Assembly (NCBI RefSeq): GCF_003688725.1
Contig: NZ_REFP01000010.1
Span: forward strand, 62,001 to 126,000
Direction of reading: 5' to 3'
DNA length: 64,000 nt
From: Thermoactinomyces vulgaris
Lineage (GTDB): Bacteria > Bacillota > Bacilli > Thermoactinomycetales > Thermoactinomycetaceae
Shown: one piece after another, positions 1 through 11,200 of the stretch
Numbering within the stretch: position 1 is the first letter of the stretch
Layout: every line of letters begins with the position of its first letter
Notes under the pieces: generated by a model
Databases searched by the model: none
What the model saw: the letters and a program-made list of their open reading frames with translations, nothing else
Told to the model about the DNA's origin: nothing
Program-made: the position numbers and the translations under genes

Positions 1-418
1 CCAGTTTGGAATAAACTTCTTTTTTTAGCAGGGCGCTGCCGCCAATCATGTTTTCACAAGCAATGACATTCAAGGGCTTGGTTCCGGTTGCCATCCGCTG
101 TTTCAACCCTTCGGCAATCAGTCCGGCAATCAGCGGCAAGACATTGGGACCGACCGCCGTGGTGACCAGATCCGCACCGGCAATGGCCGACATCACTTGC
201 TCCGGATGGTCTCCGCTGTGAATGGCGTAAACATTTTTGACGATGATTTCTTCATTGGAATCATCGGCCAACCCGATGGAATAGCTTTTCCGTTCGTTGA
301 TCAAATCCACTATCTCCCTGTTCACATCCACAAAACAAACCTCATATCCCGATTGGTGAAGCAGGCTGCCGATAAATCCGCGTCCGATATTTCCAGCTCC
401 AAAATGTACTGCCAGCAT
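1..418 (-). CDS. mtlD: mannitol-1-phosphate 5-dehydrogenase, N-terminal part (cut by window edge)
   Basis: Cytoplasmic NAD-dependent oxidation of mannitol-1-phosphate to fructose-6-phosphate, the last step of mannitol uptake and use. Only the first 139 codons are inside the window; the rest lies beyond base 1. The translation opens MLAVHFGAGNIGRGFIG, the family's typical Rossmann dinucleotide-binding start (GAGNIGRGF). The ATG at 418 is preceded on the minus strand by AGAGGTGG at good spacing. The gene lies 13 bp after mtlF and is the fourth gene of mtlA-mtlR-mtlF-mtlD, the order known from Geobacillus stearothermophilus. Identification is firm; the C-terminal catalytic part is not visible. 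Confidence 0.93.
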   Translation of the reverse strand, partial: MLAVHFGAGNIGRGFIGSLLHQSGYEVCFVDVNREIVDLINERKSYSIGLADDSNEEIIVKNVYAIHSGDHPEQVMSAIAGADLVTTAVGPNVLPLIAGLIAEGLKQRMATGTKPLNVIACENMIGGSALLKKEVYSKL

Positions 419-431
419 GTGTGTCCACCTC

Positions 432-857
432 TTAAAAGAATTTCATGATTTCTTCGGCTGTTTCCGCTTGAACAATTTGATGCACGTTTTCCTCCTCGGC
501 AACCACCAGAGCGATCTTGGATAAAATCTCCAAGTGCTCATCGCCTTTTGCGGCAATTCCGATCAAAAGTTTGACGATGTTGCCGTCGCCAAAGTCCACG
601 CCGTCAGGAACCTGTACGATCACAATGCCGGATTCGATAACATTTTCCTTGCCTTCTTCCGTTCCATGGGGAATCGCAACATAATTGCCCATATACGTCG
701 AAGTCAATTTTTCCCTCTCCAGCATGGTATCCACATAAGCCGGTTTGACGTAACCTCTTTCCACCAACAATTGGCCCGTTAAGCGGATCGCTTCCTCTTT
801 GCTGTCCACGCTTGCATTGAAACGGATGTTTTCCGGAGATAAGATCGATGATGCCAT
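432..857 (-). CDS. mtlF: PTS mannitol-specific EIIA component
   Basis: Soluble phosphocarrier that takes phosphate from HPr and passes it to the EIIB domain of MtlA. The 141-residue protein has the EIIA-Mtl/fructose fold signature; the phosphorylated histidine is in the NYVAIPHGT motif (about H64). Start choice: the ATG at 857 has AGGAG 8 nt upstream and follows the mtlR stop by one base (TGA-C-ATG), which suggests translational coupling. An in-frame GTG at 866 overlapping mtlR sits too close to the SD. It is a separate protein, consistent with MtlA here lacking an EIIA domain. Confidence 0.93.
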   Translation of the reverse strand: MASSILSPENIRFNASVDSKEEAIRLTGQLLVERGYVKPAYVDTMLEREKLTSTYMGNYVAIPHGTEEGKENVIESGIVIVQVPDGVDFGDGNIVKLLIGIAAKGDEHLEILSKIALVVAEEENVHQIVQAETAEEIMKFF

Positions 858-858
858 G

Positions 859-2982
859 TCAAACACTCCTTGTTTCTTTTAATTTCTCTTCAAAGAATCG
901 TTCAAACCGTTTAGCGAGGTAAGCGGAAATTGCCTGGCGGTCTCCCGACTGAAACAAGGCAATCCCCTCATCATTTTCAATAAACAGGGAACTGATGAAA
1001 CTCAAGACTTCCAACACCGGACCGGAAACCTTCTCCGGCGCCAACAACAACAGCAACGTATCGGCACGGATGTCCGATTGATCCATGCCCTTCATCACAA
1101 ACGGCTGCTTCAGAAAACAAACCGTAAAGGAGGGGCGAACCACCTGTTTGCTCCGTGTGTGGAAAAGTGCGAGCCGTGTCCCGGGAATTCCCAATCCCCC
1201 TTTTTCCTCCCGCTTTAATAAAGCTTCCACCACCGGCGCCACCCTTTGGATCACCCCTTCATCCCACAATCGCAAACAGGCTGCTTCCAAGGCTTCCGGG
1301 ACAGATCCGGCCTCTTCCGCAACAAAACATTGGAACCCTTGGAGGATGGTGGCGATCCCCCCCGAATACTGATGGATCTTTTGCATGTTGGAGACGGTTT
1401 GTTCCAGCTTTTGGGAAGGGGCCGGATCCGGACGCCCGGAAGAAGGTTTGAAGCCCTGTCTCTTTTTGCGCCTTTTTTCCCGGATACAGGCCCGGATCTT
1501 TTCCACTTCATCGCGGGTCAAAATGGGACTGACCACCAGATAATTCTCTTGGAAATAAGGCAGTTGGATGGTGGAAATGATGAGGTCAAACGCCTCCGGG
1601 TCCTCCTGATCGATTTCAAAAACCGACCGGTTGGTCAAATTTTTGATCTCAGGAATCTCCTGCCGGATCCGGGTTTCCAGCATTTTGGATGTGCCAATCC
1701 CGCTGGAACAAATAATGAGCGCATGCAAATCCTGATCTTGTTTGTTGAGCAATGCCGAACCGAAATGCATCACGAGGTATCCGATTTCTTCATCCGGAAC
1801 AGAAACATCAGGGAAGACGGCCGCCATCCCTTTTTTGACGACCGCAAACAAATCCCTGTAATCTTCCATGATTTTGGGCAACATGGGGTTGGTGATTTTC
1901 ATATTTCGCCGGATGCGGGTGAGGGCCGGCTTCAAATGAGAAATCAGCCCCTGAACCAGTGATGTTTGATCCGACAAGCGGCAATTCAGCTCTTCTTCCA
2001 CAAACCGGATCAGCTTTTTGGTCCAAAGCAGAACGGGATAATCCTCTTCCTCGATCCGGTATTCCTGATCGTGTCTAAGCCGGGCCCCTTGCAGATGCAT
2101 GGTGATATAGCCGACTTCCGCTTCGGGGATCGACAGGCGGAACACCGTTTGCAACCGGGCGATCAATTGCCGGGCGAACGCATACTCCGGCGTGTTTTTC
2201 AACCGGTTCAGATGAACGGGATCCATTTCAATGTTTTCCCCCTGCATAATGCGTTCGATCGCCAGCGCCAAGTGGACAACCAAACCGATGTAGGCACTGT
2301 CCGCAAGAGAATAAGGCAATTGTTTGCTGATTTCTTCAACCACTTTTTCCACCAGGATGAGCTTTCGCTTTTCAACCAACCCCAGCAATCTTCCGGAAAG
2401 GGATTCAGACGTTTTTTTTGTCTTGTTTTGAATGTTTTCGCGGATCAGGGATAAGAACTGGACTTCATCAATATTTTCGGCAATCAGGTTGCTCATGGCC
2501 CGCCGCTTGGCCGACTCGCTTCCGACAATTTCAACCCCGTATCCGCGTTTTCGAATCAACGACAAATCAAACTTTTCAAGCCCGCTTTCCAGCTTGGTCA
2601 GGTCATGGCTGACGGTTGCCATGGTGACGTCCAGTTCACTTGCCAGCGAAATCAGTTTCACGGGTTCTTTTGCTTCCAAAAGCGTGCATAAAATCAGGAT
2701 TCTCCGTTCTTCCGGCGTATACTCCCGGCGGGATTGCCGAAACAGATCCTGTTTCAATGCCTCCATTTGGCCGGCTGCACCGGACAGCTGAATGCCGACT
2801 CCCGGCTTTTTGACCAGTTCCAGGTCATACTTTTGAAGCAATTGTTCAATCCCTTTCAAATCCCGGTGGATGGTGCGGACACTGACATCCAGTTCTTCCG
2901 CCAGTTGCTTCGTGGTCAAATTATCCACCCGGGTGGATAACAAACGTTTTAAAATCAACCTTTCCCTTGCAGTGATATACAT
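859..2982 (-). CDS. mtlR: mannitol operon transcriptional activator MtlR (PRD family)
   Basis: PTS-controlled activator of mannitol genes. Visible order: N-terminal HTH (residues ~1-60, LTTKQLAEELDVSVRTIHRDL), a second HTH-like region (~75-150), two PRD domains (~170-400) with conserved histidines, an EIIB-Gat-like domain with its cysteine in ALIICSSGIGTS, and a C-terminal EIIA-like domain with a histidine in LALFHTRSK. At 707 residues it is family-typical. The ATG at 2982 has GGAG 8 nt upstream; the in-frame GTG at 2991 abuts that SD and is unlikely. It lies between mtlA and mtlF, so it is probably both controlled by and controlling this operon through phosphorylation by HPr and EIIB-Mtl. 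Confidence 0.92.
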   Translation of the reverse strand: MYITARERLILKRLLSTRVDNLTTKQLAEELDVSVRTIHRDLKGIEQLLQKYDLELVKKPGVGIQLSGAAGQMEALKQDLFRQSRREYTPEERRILILCTLLEAKEPVKLISLASELDVTMATVSHDLTKLESGLEKFDLSLIRKRGYGVEIVGSESAKRRAMSNLIAENIDEVQFLSLIRENIQNKTKKTSESLSGRLLGLVEKRKLILVEKVVEEISKQLPYSLADSAYIGLVVHLALAIERIMQGENIEMDPVHLNRLKNTPEYAFARQLIARLQTVFRLSIPEAEVGYITMHLQGARLRHDQEYRIEEEDYPVLLWTKKLIRFVEEELNCRLSDQTSLVQGLISHLKPALTRIRRNMKITNPMLPKIMEDYRDLFAVVKKGMAAVFPDVSVPDEEIGYLVMHFGSALLNKQDQDLHALIICSSGIGTSKMLETRIRQEIPEIKNLTNRSVFEIDQEDPEAFDLIISTIQLPYFQENYLVVSPILTRDEVEKIRACIREKRRKKRQGFKPSSGRPDPAPSQKLEQTVSNMQKIHQYSGGIATILQGFQCFVAEEAGSVPEALEAACLRLWDEGVIQRVAPVVEALLKREEKGGLGIPGTRLALFHTRSKQVVRPSFTVCFLKQPFVMKGMDQSDIRADTLLLLLAPEKVSGPVLEVLSFISSLFIENDEGIALFQSGDRQAISAYLAKRFERFFEEKLKETRSV

Positions 2983-3012
2983 CTTGTCCACTCCATTAAA
3001 ACGACATCGCCC

Positions 3013-3040
3013 GGAAAGCTTCGGACAAGCCGTGCTTTCC
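3013..3040 (-). other. intercistronic stem-loop between mtlA and mtlR
   Basis: Just after the mtlA stop codon, GGAAAGC (3013-3019) pairs with GCTTTCC (3034-3040) around a 14-nt loop. No clean U-tract follows on the minus strand, so it looks less like a full terminator than an mRNA-stabilising or attenuating hairpin that could let mtlA exceed mtlR in expression. The role is inferred. Confidence 0.4.
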
Positions 3041-3042
3041 CG

Positions 3043-4497
3043 TTATTCTTTGGCCTTTTTCAATTCTTCCACGAGTTCATCGTATTTCGGACTGCTCAAA
3101 AAGTTGTCCACGGAAATATGATGAGCATGGGGGACCTTGGCTTTGGCCCGGTCCGTCAGGTCTTTGTGTGTCACCACAATGTCGGCATCATCCGGCAGGT
3201 TGTTGATCGATGTGTTGGTCACAGACAGATCCAAGCCTGCTTTTTGCACTTTGTTTCTCAAAATGGATGCCCCCATGGCGCTGGAGCCCATTCCTGCATC
3301 ACAGGCAAAAATAATTTTTTTCACTTTGCCGTACTCAACCGTCTCGGCTTTCGGCTCTTCGTCTGCCGGTTTTTCTTCTTTTTTCAGCAGCTCGGCCGCT
3401 CTGCCTTCTTTCCCTTTTAATTCACTGGTTTTTTCAACAGCTTTGTCCAAGTCTTCACCGCTTTGTTTGGATGTTTTCAAAATCAACGATGCGATAAGGA
3501 AAGAAACAAGCGTCGCCGCGATGACTCCCGCCAAAACACCGACATAGTTCCCTTTCGGCGTCATGGCCACCAAGGTGAAAATGCTTCCCGGTGACGGCAC
3601 TGCGATCAATCCGGCGCCGGTCATCAAGAAGGTGAAGACGCCGGTGGCTCCGCCGGCAATGGCCGCAACCAAAAGGAAGGGTTTCATCAAAATATAAGGG
3701 AAATAAATTTCATGAATTCCCCCGAAGAAATGAATGATTGCCGCACCCGGCGCGGATTGTCTGGCCGTTCCTTTGCCAAACAACATATAAGCAAGCAAAA
3801 TTCCAAGTCCGGGACCCGGGTTGGTTTCCAACAAGAACAAGATCGATTTTCCGGACTCAGTTACTTGTTCAATCCCGATCGGACTTAAAATTCCATGGTT
3901 AATGGCATTATTCAAAAACAGGACTTTTGCCGGCTCCACAAACAAACTGGCAAGCGGCAACAAATGCGCATCGATGATGGCTTGAACCCCCGCCGCCAGT
4001 GTGCTGTTCAACAACAATACCACCGGGCCGATGGCTTTATAGCCGAGGATGGTTAAAATTCCTGCGATGATCCCGGCGGAAAAGTTGTTCACAAGCATTT
4101 CAAACCCTTGTTTCACTTTTCCTTCGACCAATTGATCCCATTTTTTGATGCAATAACCGCCAAGCGGTCCCATCACCATCGCTCCCAAAAACATGGGAAT
4201 ACCGGATCCGACGATGACGCCCATGGTGGCCGTGGCTCCCACCACACCTCCTCTGACATCGTAGATCATTTTTCCGGCGGTGTATCCGATTAAAACCGGA
4301 AGCAGATATTGGATCATGGGGTCGACCAGTTTGGCCAAATCCTCATTCGGGAACCATCCGGAAGGAATAAATAAAGCCGTGATCAATCCCCAGGCAATGA
4401 AGGCGCCGATATTAGGCATAATCATTCCGCTTAAAAAACTCCCGAAACGTTGTACCTTCATTTTGACTCCGGGATTTGCCTGACCCGATTCCGCCAT
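3043..4497 (-). CDS. mtlA: PTS mannitol transporter EIICB
   Basis: Membrane permease that imports mannitol and phosphorylates it to mannitol-1-phosphate. The 484-residue protein has an EIIC membrane domain (~1-340, several hydrophobic helices, and the conserved GGIHEIYFPY loop), a charged Lys/Glu-rich linker (~345-385), and a EIIB domain with the phospho-cysteine in FACDAGMGSSAMGAS. There is no fused EIIA; MtlF supplies it. The ATG at 4497 has AAAGGAG upstream (AAAGGAGAGAGGAAC); reading frames starting further upstream have no supporting SD. First gene of the mtl operon. An AT-rich leader of roughly 120 bp precedes it, but I could not identify an MtlR operator or cre site in it. Confidence 0.94.
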   Translation of the reverse strand: MAESGQANPGVKMKVQRFGSFLSGMIMPNIGAFIAWGLITALFIPSGWFPNEDLAKLVDPMIQYLLPVLIGYTAGKMIYDVRGGVVGATATMGVIVGSGIPMFLGAMVMGPLGGYCIKKWDQLVEGKVKQGFEMLVNNFSAGIIAGILTILGYKAIGPVVLLLNSTLAAGVQAIIDAHLLPLASLFVEPAKVLFLNNAINHGILSPIGIEQVTESGKSILFLLETNPGPGLGILLAYMLFGKGTARQSAPGAAIIHFFGGIHEIYFPYILMKPFLLVAAIAGGATGVFTFLMTGAGLIAVPSPGSIFTLVAMTPKGNYVGVLAGVIAATLVSFLIASLILKTSKQSGEDLDKAVEKTSELKGKEGRAAELLKKEEKPADEEPKAETVEYGKVKKIIFACDAGMGSSAMGASILRNKVQKAGLDLSVTNTSINNLPDDADIVVTHKDLTDRAKAKVPHAHHISVDNFLSSPKYDELVEELKKAKE

Positions 4498-4634
4498 GTT
4501 CCTCTCTCCTTTCTCTTTTGGGAATATATATTTATATTTTGTGAACATCTCGTTACTTTTATCATAAGACGGCGATCCAAGCTGGTTCAATTTATAGAAA
4601 ATCCTATTTTGTCCTCCTAATTGTTGACATTATT

Positions 4635-4678
4635 AAAATAAACAAAACCCCTTTCCATAAAAAATAGAAAGGGGTTGA
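4635..4678 (-). terminator. terminator of metY
   Basis: On the minus strand an AACCCCTTTC stem, ATTTTTTAT-type loop and GAAAGGGGTT stem (4646-4676) are followed by TTGTTTATTTT. It sits about 30 bp past the metY stop and separates it from the mtl operon. Confidence 0.85.
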
Positions 4679-4703
4679 CGGGTGAAGGGATTCGATTTAA
4701 CAG

Positions 4704-6183
<1,480 letters not shown>

Positions 6184-6225
6184 CAAAATCTGATAAGAAT
6201 AGTATTATTTTATTGAATTGACTCT

Positions 6226-6255
6226 ATTATAATGACTGGAAAGGACCATCGTCAA
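6226..6255 (-). promoter_or_regulatory. sigma-A promoter of the S-box/metY transcript
   Basis: On the minus strand TTGACG (6255-6250) and TATAAT (6231-6226) are separated by 18 bp. Transcription would start near 6219, about 35 nt before the riboswitch P1 stem. Confidence 0.75.
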
Positions 6256-6572
6256 TGATTTTTCTCAAAAAACCCATTAAAAAACCAGGGCAATTGCCCT
6301 GGCCAGATATAAACCCGGTTCGAATGGGGATTCGAAGAGATTTAATCGGGAGTCCATCTGATGATTTATTCGGACGGTCTTCCTAAATTATGGTCTTTTT
6401 GTACGAAAAAAGTTTTTTTGTCACGGATTATTCAATTTTTAAGACAAAAAAACAACCTCTTTTCCAAAACGCCTCTTTTTGCATTTAAGCTTTCATTCCT
6501 TGGGTACTGGCCCTTTCGTCCGGATCCTTCATACATATGTTATAGCGATTTGAAAAACGCGGAGGTGATTTT
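6256..6572. other. intergenic region between metY promoter and the DUF1259-like gene
   Basis: Apart from the orphan terminator and hairpin (6285-6336) this stretch is AT-rich with several T runs and A runs (6398-6460) and no credible reading frame. It must contain the promoter of the gene at 6573, but I could not pick one with confidence. Confidence 0.5.
6275..6336 (-). terminator. orphan minus-strand terminator with an adjacent hairpin, possible small RNA 3' end
   Basis: CCAGGGCAATTGCCCTGG (6285-6302) is a perfect palindrome followed on the minus strand only by TTTTTTAATGGGTTTTTT, so it terminates leftward transcription. Seventeen bases upstream is a second perfect hairpin, TTCGAAT-GGGG-ATTCGAA (6319-6336). 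No minus-strand gene lies between here and 8188, so the transcript it ends is unidentified. A non-coding RNA is one explanation; its 5' end and promoter are not clear. Confidence 0.5.
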
Positions 6573-6971
6573 ATGTCAGCGCTTGAGCGCTTATGCCGTC
6601 AATTCGCACGAATTGTCAACGGCCAGCCAAGCACCATAAACGGGGTTTGTTTTATTCAAAAATTCCGGAACATCCCCGTCACCATTTTGGGGAAACGGTC
6701 CCGTTCTCCGCTGGTTCTTCCCACCTTCTTCAGTTTTGAAAGCCTTGACCGCCAAGGCCGCGCGCTCAATTTGGGAGAAACGGTGATTTTACAAAGAGAG
6801 ATTAATCCGTTCATCTCCGAATTGCGTAAACGGGGAATTATTGTAACCGCTCTTCACAACCACTGGTTGTTTGAAAACCCCCGTTTATTTTACATTCATT
6901 TTGAATCCGTCGAAAATCCGATCACTTTTGCCAGAAAAGTTGCCGCCGCCTTGAGGGTATTGAAAAGATGA
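6573..6971 (+). CDS. DUF1259-like (LppY/LpqO family) protein
   Basis: A 132-residue protein of unknown function. The segment VTALHNHWLFENPRLFYIHFES (about residues 92-113) resembles the LHNH...LFYxHF signature of the DUF1259/LppY-LpqO family, whose longer members carry two such units; this one has a single unit and no signal peptide. The ATG at 6573 follows GGAGGTGATTTT, an excellent SD. It stands alone, flanked downstream by a strong terminator. The histidine pair could bind metal, but that is speculation. The family assignment is from memory of the motif and is moderately sure. Confidence 0.7.
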   Translation: MSALERLCRQFARIVNGQPSTINGVCFIQKFRNIPVTILGKRSRSPLVLPTFFSFESLDRQGRALNLGETVILQREINPFISELRKRGIIVTALHNHWLFENPRLFYIHFESVENPITFARKVAAALRVLKR

Positions 6972-6981
6972 TGATTTCTTT

Positions 6982-7012
6982 AAAAACCACCCGGAAGCCG
7001 GGTGGTTTTTAA
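6982..7012 (+). terminator. terminator of the DUF1259-like gene
   Basis: AAAAACCACCCGG-AAG-CCGGGTGGTTTTT (6982-7010), a 13-bp perfect stem with a U-run on both strands, ten bases past the stop codon. Confidence 0.9.
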
Positions 7013-7059
7013 AAACTCCCGGTATAATAAACTTAATCTGAAGCAAGGGAGAACGTTGC

Positions 7060-7542
7060 ATGGAAGAAATGTGGAGAAACATTTTGCTGGAACTCGGCAT
7101 TTGGGCCATTCCAGTCAGCCTTTTGATCAATACGCTCGTCAACCTGACCGGCTTTCTCCCCTCGATCTTTATGACGGCAACAAACGTCTGGCTTTGGGGA
7201 GCTTGGTGGGGCGGGGTCCTGTCCTGGACCGCGGAAGTTTTGGGAGCTATGCTTGCCTTTGTGCTTTATCAGCGGGGCGTGCGCATGCTTCCCCGAAAAT
7301 ACCGAAACCGCTGGCATTGGCTGGAGTCCATCCATGCACAGCCGCAATGGCGGCAATGGACCCTGCTTGTTACTGCCCGGCTGGTGCCCTGGATTCCGAC
7401 AGGGGCCGTAAACCTTTTTGCCGTATGGGCAGAAACCCGCTTTTTCATCTTCTCAAGTTCCACCGCCTTGGGCAAAATTCCATCCATCGCCTTGGAAACC
7501 GGAGCCGGGTATGGGTTCATCCAATGGATTCAACTTTTTTAA
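7060..7542 (+). CDS. TVP38/TMEM64-like (DedA superfamily) membrane protein
   Basis: A 160-residue integral membrane protein with about four hydrophobic segments (residues ~10-30, 40-68, 100-125, 128-155). The central region WGGVLSWTAEVLGAMLAFVL has the glycine-spaced helix typical of the VTT/DedA domain, and RLVPWIPTGAVN corresponds to the conserved R-x-x-P...-P motif found in this superfamily. Members are implicated in lipid scrambling or proton-linked transport; the substrate is unknown here. The ATG at 7060 has AAGGGAG 8 nt upstream. It sits alone between the DUF1259-like gene and a promoter serving the next gene. It is shorter than the usual ~200 residues. Confidence 0.7.
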   Translation: MEEMWRNILLELGIWAIPVSLLINTLVNLTGFLPSIFMTATNVWLWGAWWGGVLSWTAEVLGAMLAFVLYQRGVRMLPRKYRNRWHWLESIHAQPQWRQWTLLVTARLVPWIPTGAVNLFAVWAETRFFIFSSSTALGKIPSIALETGAGYGFIQWIQLF

Positions 7543-7556
7543 GGGAAAGAAAAATT

Positions 7557-7585
7557 TTTACATACAGATCCTTTTGGGTTAAAAT
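7557..7585 (+). promoter_or_regulatory. sigma-A promoter of the DJ-1/PfpI gene
   Basis: TTTACA (7557-7562), 17-bp spacer, TAAAAT (7580-7585), about 58 bp upstream of the ATG at 7643. Confidence 0.7.
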
Positions 7586-7642
7586 AAATAATGTACGAGA
7601 AAATAGTAAGTAACTTGTAATAACAAGATGGAGGGATTTTTT

Positions 7643-8188
7643 ATGGCAAAAGTGTTGATTTTGACCGGTGATGCCGTGGAAGCCCTGGAGATTTTCTATC
7701 CCTATTACCGGTTGCTGGAAGAAGGACACGAGGTCACCATCGCGTCCCCGAATAAAAAGAAATTGCAAACGGTTTGCCATGATTTTGTGGACATGGAAAC
7801 ATTCACGGAAAAACTGGCATACGGCATTGACTCCCATGCATCATTTTCCGAAATCAATCCGGCTGATTATGACGGCTTGATCATTCCCGGGGGACGGGCT
7901 CCGGAATACATCCGCATGGAAAAAGAAATCCCTGCACTGGTCAGCCATTTCTTCGAAAACAACAAACCGGTGGGGGCCATTTGCCATGCCGCACTGGTGT
8001 TCAGCGTGATTCCGGAATCCGTCAAAAACCGTTCGATGACGGCATTCACCACTTGCAAACCGGAAGTGGAAAGCGCAGGAGCAGAGTACGTCAACAAAGA
8101 GCTTCATGTGGACAACAACTTGGTATCGGCTCATGCTTGGCCGGATCTCCCCGGATTTATGCGGGAGTTTTTAAAGAAATTAAAATAA
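7643..8188 (+). CDS. DJ-1/PfpI family protein
   Basis: A 181-residue class I glutamine-amidotransferase-like protein of the DJ-1/PfpI superfamily (proteases, glyoxalases/deglycases and stress proteins). The nucleophile elbow is GAICHAALV with Cys ~114 followed by His; GLIIPGGRAPEYI precedes it as expected. It has the length of a single-domain PfpI protein, with no signal peptide. The ATG at 7643 follows TGGAGGGATTTTTT; an upstream in-frame start at 7628 would overlap the SD. Its own promoter lies at 7557-7585 and a terminator follows, so it is monocistronic. The exact activity cannot be told from sequence. Confidence 0.88.
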   Translation: MAKVLILTGDAVEALEIFYPYYRLLEEGHEVTIASPNKKKLQTVCHDFVDMETFTEKLAYGIDSHASFSEINPADYDGLIIPGGRAPEYIRMEKEIPALVSHFFENNKPVGAICHAALVFSVIPESVKNRSMTAFTTCKPEVESAGAEYVNKELHVDNNLVSAHAWPDLPGFMREFLKKLK

Positions 8189-8198
8189 TTTTGATCAA

Positions 8199-8231
8199 AA
8201 AAGGAGCCGGTTTTTCCCCGGCTCCTTTTTT
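8199..8231. terminator. bidirectional terminator between the DJ-1 gene and polC
   Basis: GGAGCCGG (8203-8210) and CCGGCTCC (8218-8225) with A-tract on one side and T-tract on the other; it serves both converging genes. Confidence 0.85.
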
Positions 8232-11200
8232 AAAACAAAGCCAACTGGTTGCTTTCCGGAAGCCCCTTCAAACAACCCAGCCGCTCCAGCACTTCGATCA
8301 CCGTGCTGGACAAACGGGCCCGCTTTTGCAAATCCTCAATCGACAAAAACTCTCCTTGCTCCCGGGCTTGGACGATGTTTTGCGCCGCACTCTCCCCGAC
8401 TCCGGAAATCGAAGCAAAGGGAGGGATGAGGCGTTTTTGGTCATCCAGCCAAAACTTGACGGCATCCGACTGGTACAAGTCCACGGGCGCAAATTCAATT
8501 CCCCGTGCATACATTTCCATCACCAATTCCAAGGTGGCCGCCATGGCTTTGTCTTTCGCCGATGCCTGGAAGCCCATCTCGTTGATCTCGTTCAGTTTCC
8601 GTTTGACCGCATCATATCCTTTTAAAACCAGCTCAATGTCAAATTCATTGACGCGGGTGCTGAACAATGCCGCATAAAAAGCTTCCGGATGATACACTTT
8701 AAACCACCCGATGCGGACCGCCGCCGTCACATAGGCCGCGGCATGCGCACGCGGGAACATGTATTTGATCTTCCGGCAGCATTCAATGTACCAATCCGGC
8801 ACGCCATGCTCTTTCATCAAGGCTTCCTCTTCTTCAGTAACCCCTTTTCCTTTTCTCACTTTTTCCATGATCTTAAACGCCGCTTTGGACGGCAATCCCA
8901 TGCGGATCAGATACAACATGATATCATCACGGCAACAGATGGCCTCCGAAATCGTACAAACGCCGTCATTGATCAAATCCTGCACATTGCCCTGCCAGAC
9001 GTCCGTCCCGTGCGACAGCCCGGACACACGAACCAATTCACTGAAACAACTGGGTTTGGCATCTTGCAAAATCCCACGCGCAAAATAGGTTCCAAATTCC
9101 GGAATCCCCAACGTGCCATGTTCAATTCCGTTAATGTCTTCGGGCCGGACACCGATGCTTTTGGTGCTGCGGAACAGTTCAATCACCTTGGGATCCCCGA
9201 GCGGAACCTTGGTGGGATCCACACCGGTCAGTTTATGCAACAGACGCTGGATGGTGGGTCCCGTATGCCCGAGCAAATCCAGCTTCAAAATCTTCCCGGA
9301 GATGGCTTTGTAATCAAAGTGGGTCGTGATCACCCCGGATTTGGTGTCATCCGCCGGGTGCTGAATGGGCGTGAAATCATAGACTTCCCGTTCCTGCGGC
9401 ACCACCATCAACCCTCCGGGATGTTGCCCGGTGGACCTTTTCACCCCGACGCAACCTTGCGCCAGGCGCTCAATTTCGGCACGCCGCAAATTCAAATTAT
9501 GTTGTTCCGCATACTTTTTCACATAACCAAACGCGGTCTTTTCTTTCACCGTGTTGATGCTTCCCGCACGATAAATGTACTCTTTCCCAAAAAGTTCCTC
9601 GGTGTACTGGTGCGAGCGCAATTGATATTCTCCGTCAAAGTTCAAATCGATATCGGGCGCTTTGTCCCCTTCAAAGCCAAGAAACGTCTCAAACGGGATG
9701 TCATGCCCGTCTTTCCACAGATCTTCCCCGCACCGGGGACATTTTTTGTCAGGCAGGTCAAATCCGCTTTCATAAGAACCGTCGGTAATAAACTCGCTGT
9801 ACTTGCACTTTTTGCAACGATAATGGGGAGGCAACGGATTCACTTCGGAAATATAGCTCAAACAAGCAACGACCGAAGAACCGACCGATCCCCGGGAACC
9901 GACCAAGTATCCGTCTTCCAGCGATTTGCTGACGATTTTTTGTGAAATCATGTACAGCACACTGAATCCGTGTTTGATAATGGAGTTCAATTCCCGTTCC
10001 AACCGGTTCTTCACGATTTCCGGCAACTCTTCCCCGTACCATTCGTGAGCCGTTTGGTAACAAATCCTTTTTAACTCTTCTTCGGCTCCTTCCAAATGGG
10101 GCGTGTACGTTTCATCCGGGAACGGCTTGACCACTTCAATCTGCTCCGCAATCGCCCGGGGATGATCCACCACCACTTCTTTGCATTTTTTCTCGCCCAA
10201 ATATTGAAATTCCCGCAACATCTCGTCCGTCGTCCGAAAATGCGCTTTCGGCAAAGGCCCTTGCGGTTTCGCGCCGGTTTGGTTTGCGGCGATGATTTCG
10301 CGGAAGATGGCATCCTGTTCATCCAAATAATGGGCGTTAGAAGTGGCAACCACCGGTTTGCCCAGCTTCTCACCGATCTCGACAATCAATTGATTCGCTT
10401 GCCGCAACCGCTCTTCATTTTCCACCAAGCCTTTTTCCACCAGATGCATGTTGTACTCCACCGGTTGGATTTCCAAGTAATCATAAAAACGCGCGATTTC
10501 TTCCACTTCGGAAGGCGACTTGTTTAACGCCGCTTCATATAATTCTCCGCGTTCACAGCCCGATCCGACCAAAAGGCCGTTCCGGTGCTTGACGAGTTCG
10601 CTGCGGGGAATGCGCGGCACCCGGTAAAAATATTTTAAATGGGACATCGAGATAAGCTTGTACAGGTTTTTCATCCCTTCCTGGTTTTGCACAAGCAAAA
10701 TGGCATGGAAAGGGCGAACCCTTTTTAAATCCCGTTCCCCCCGGTTTTCATTCAACATGTGCAAATGGGTGATCTTCTTTTTCTCAACCGCGATTTGCAA
10801 CATTTTCCACATCACATGGCCGGTGGCTTCCGCATCATAGATCGCCCGGTGGTGCTGTTCCAGTTTGATACCGAGCTTATCCGACAGTGTGTTCAAGCGG
10901 TGGTTCCGCATCTCGGGGAATAACATCCGTGCCAGTTCCAGGGTGTCCAGCACCGGATTTTTCACCGGCTCCTTGCCAATCCGTTTCACCGCTTCCTGCA
11001 AAAATCCCATGTCAAATCGCGCATTGTGCGCCACCAGTACGGTTCCTTCGATAAACTCAAGAAAATCCGCCACCACATCATCCACTTCCGGTGCGTCTTT
11101 CAACATGTCGTCGGTGATATGCGTCAGCTCGACAATATGTTTGGACAACGGGCGGTGAGGGTTGGCAAAGGAGGAAAATTTATCGATGATTTTTCCGTCT

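Noticed and set aside
1246-1962. Open frame of about 238 codons antisense to mtlR
   Set aside because: Opposite to a complete, well-supported gene, no SD, no recognisable product.
6303-6345. tRNA-like T-loop (TTCGAAT) at the orphan hairpin
   Set aside because: No acceptor, D or anticodon arm can be formed around it on either strand.
8689-9945. Long open frame (about 418 codons) on the plus strand inside polC
   Set aside because: It is fully antisense to polC, which has intact motifs and length; it has no SD and reads as a shadow of a GC-patterned coding sequence.
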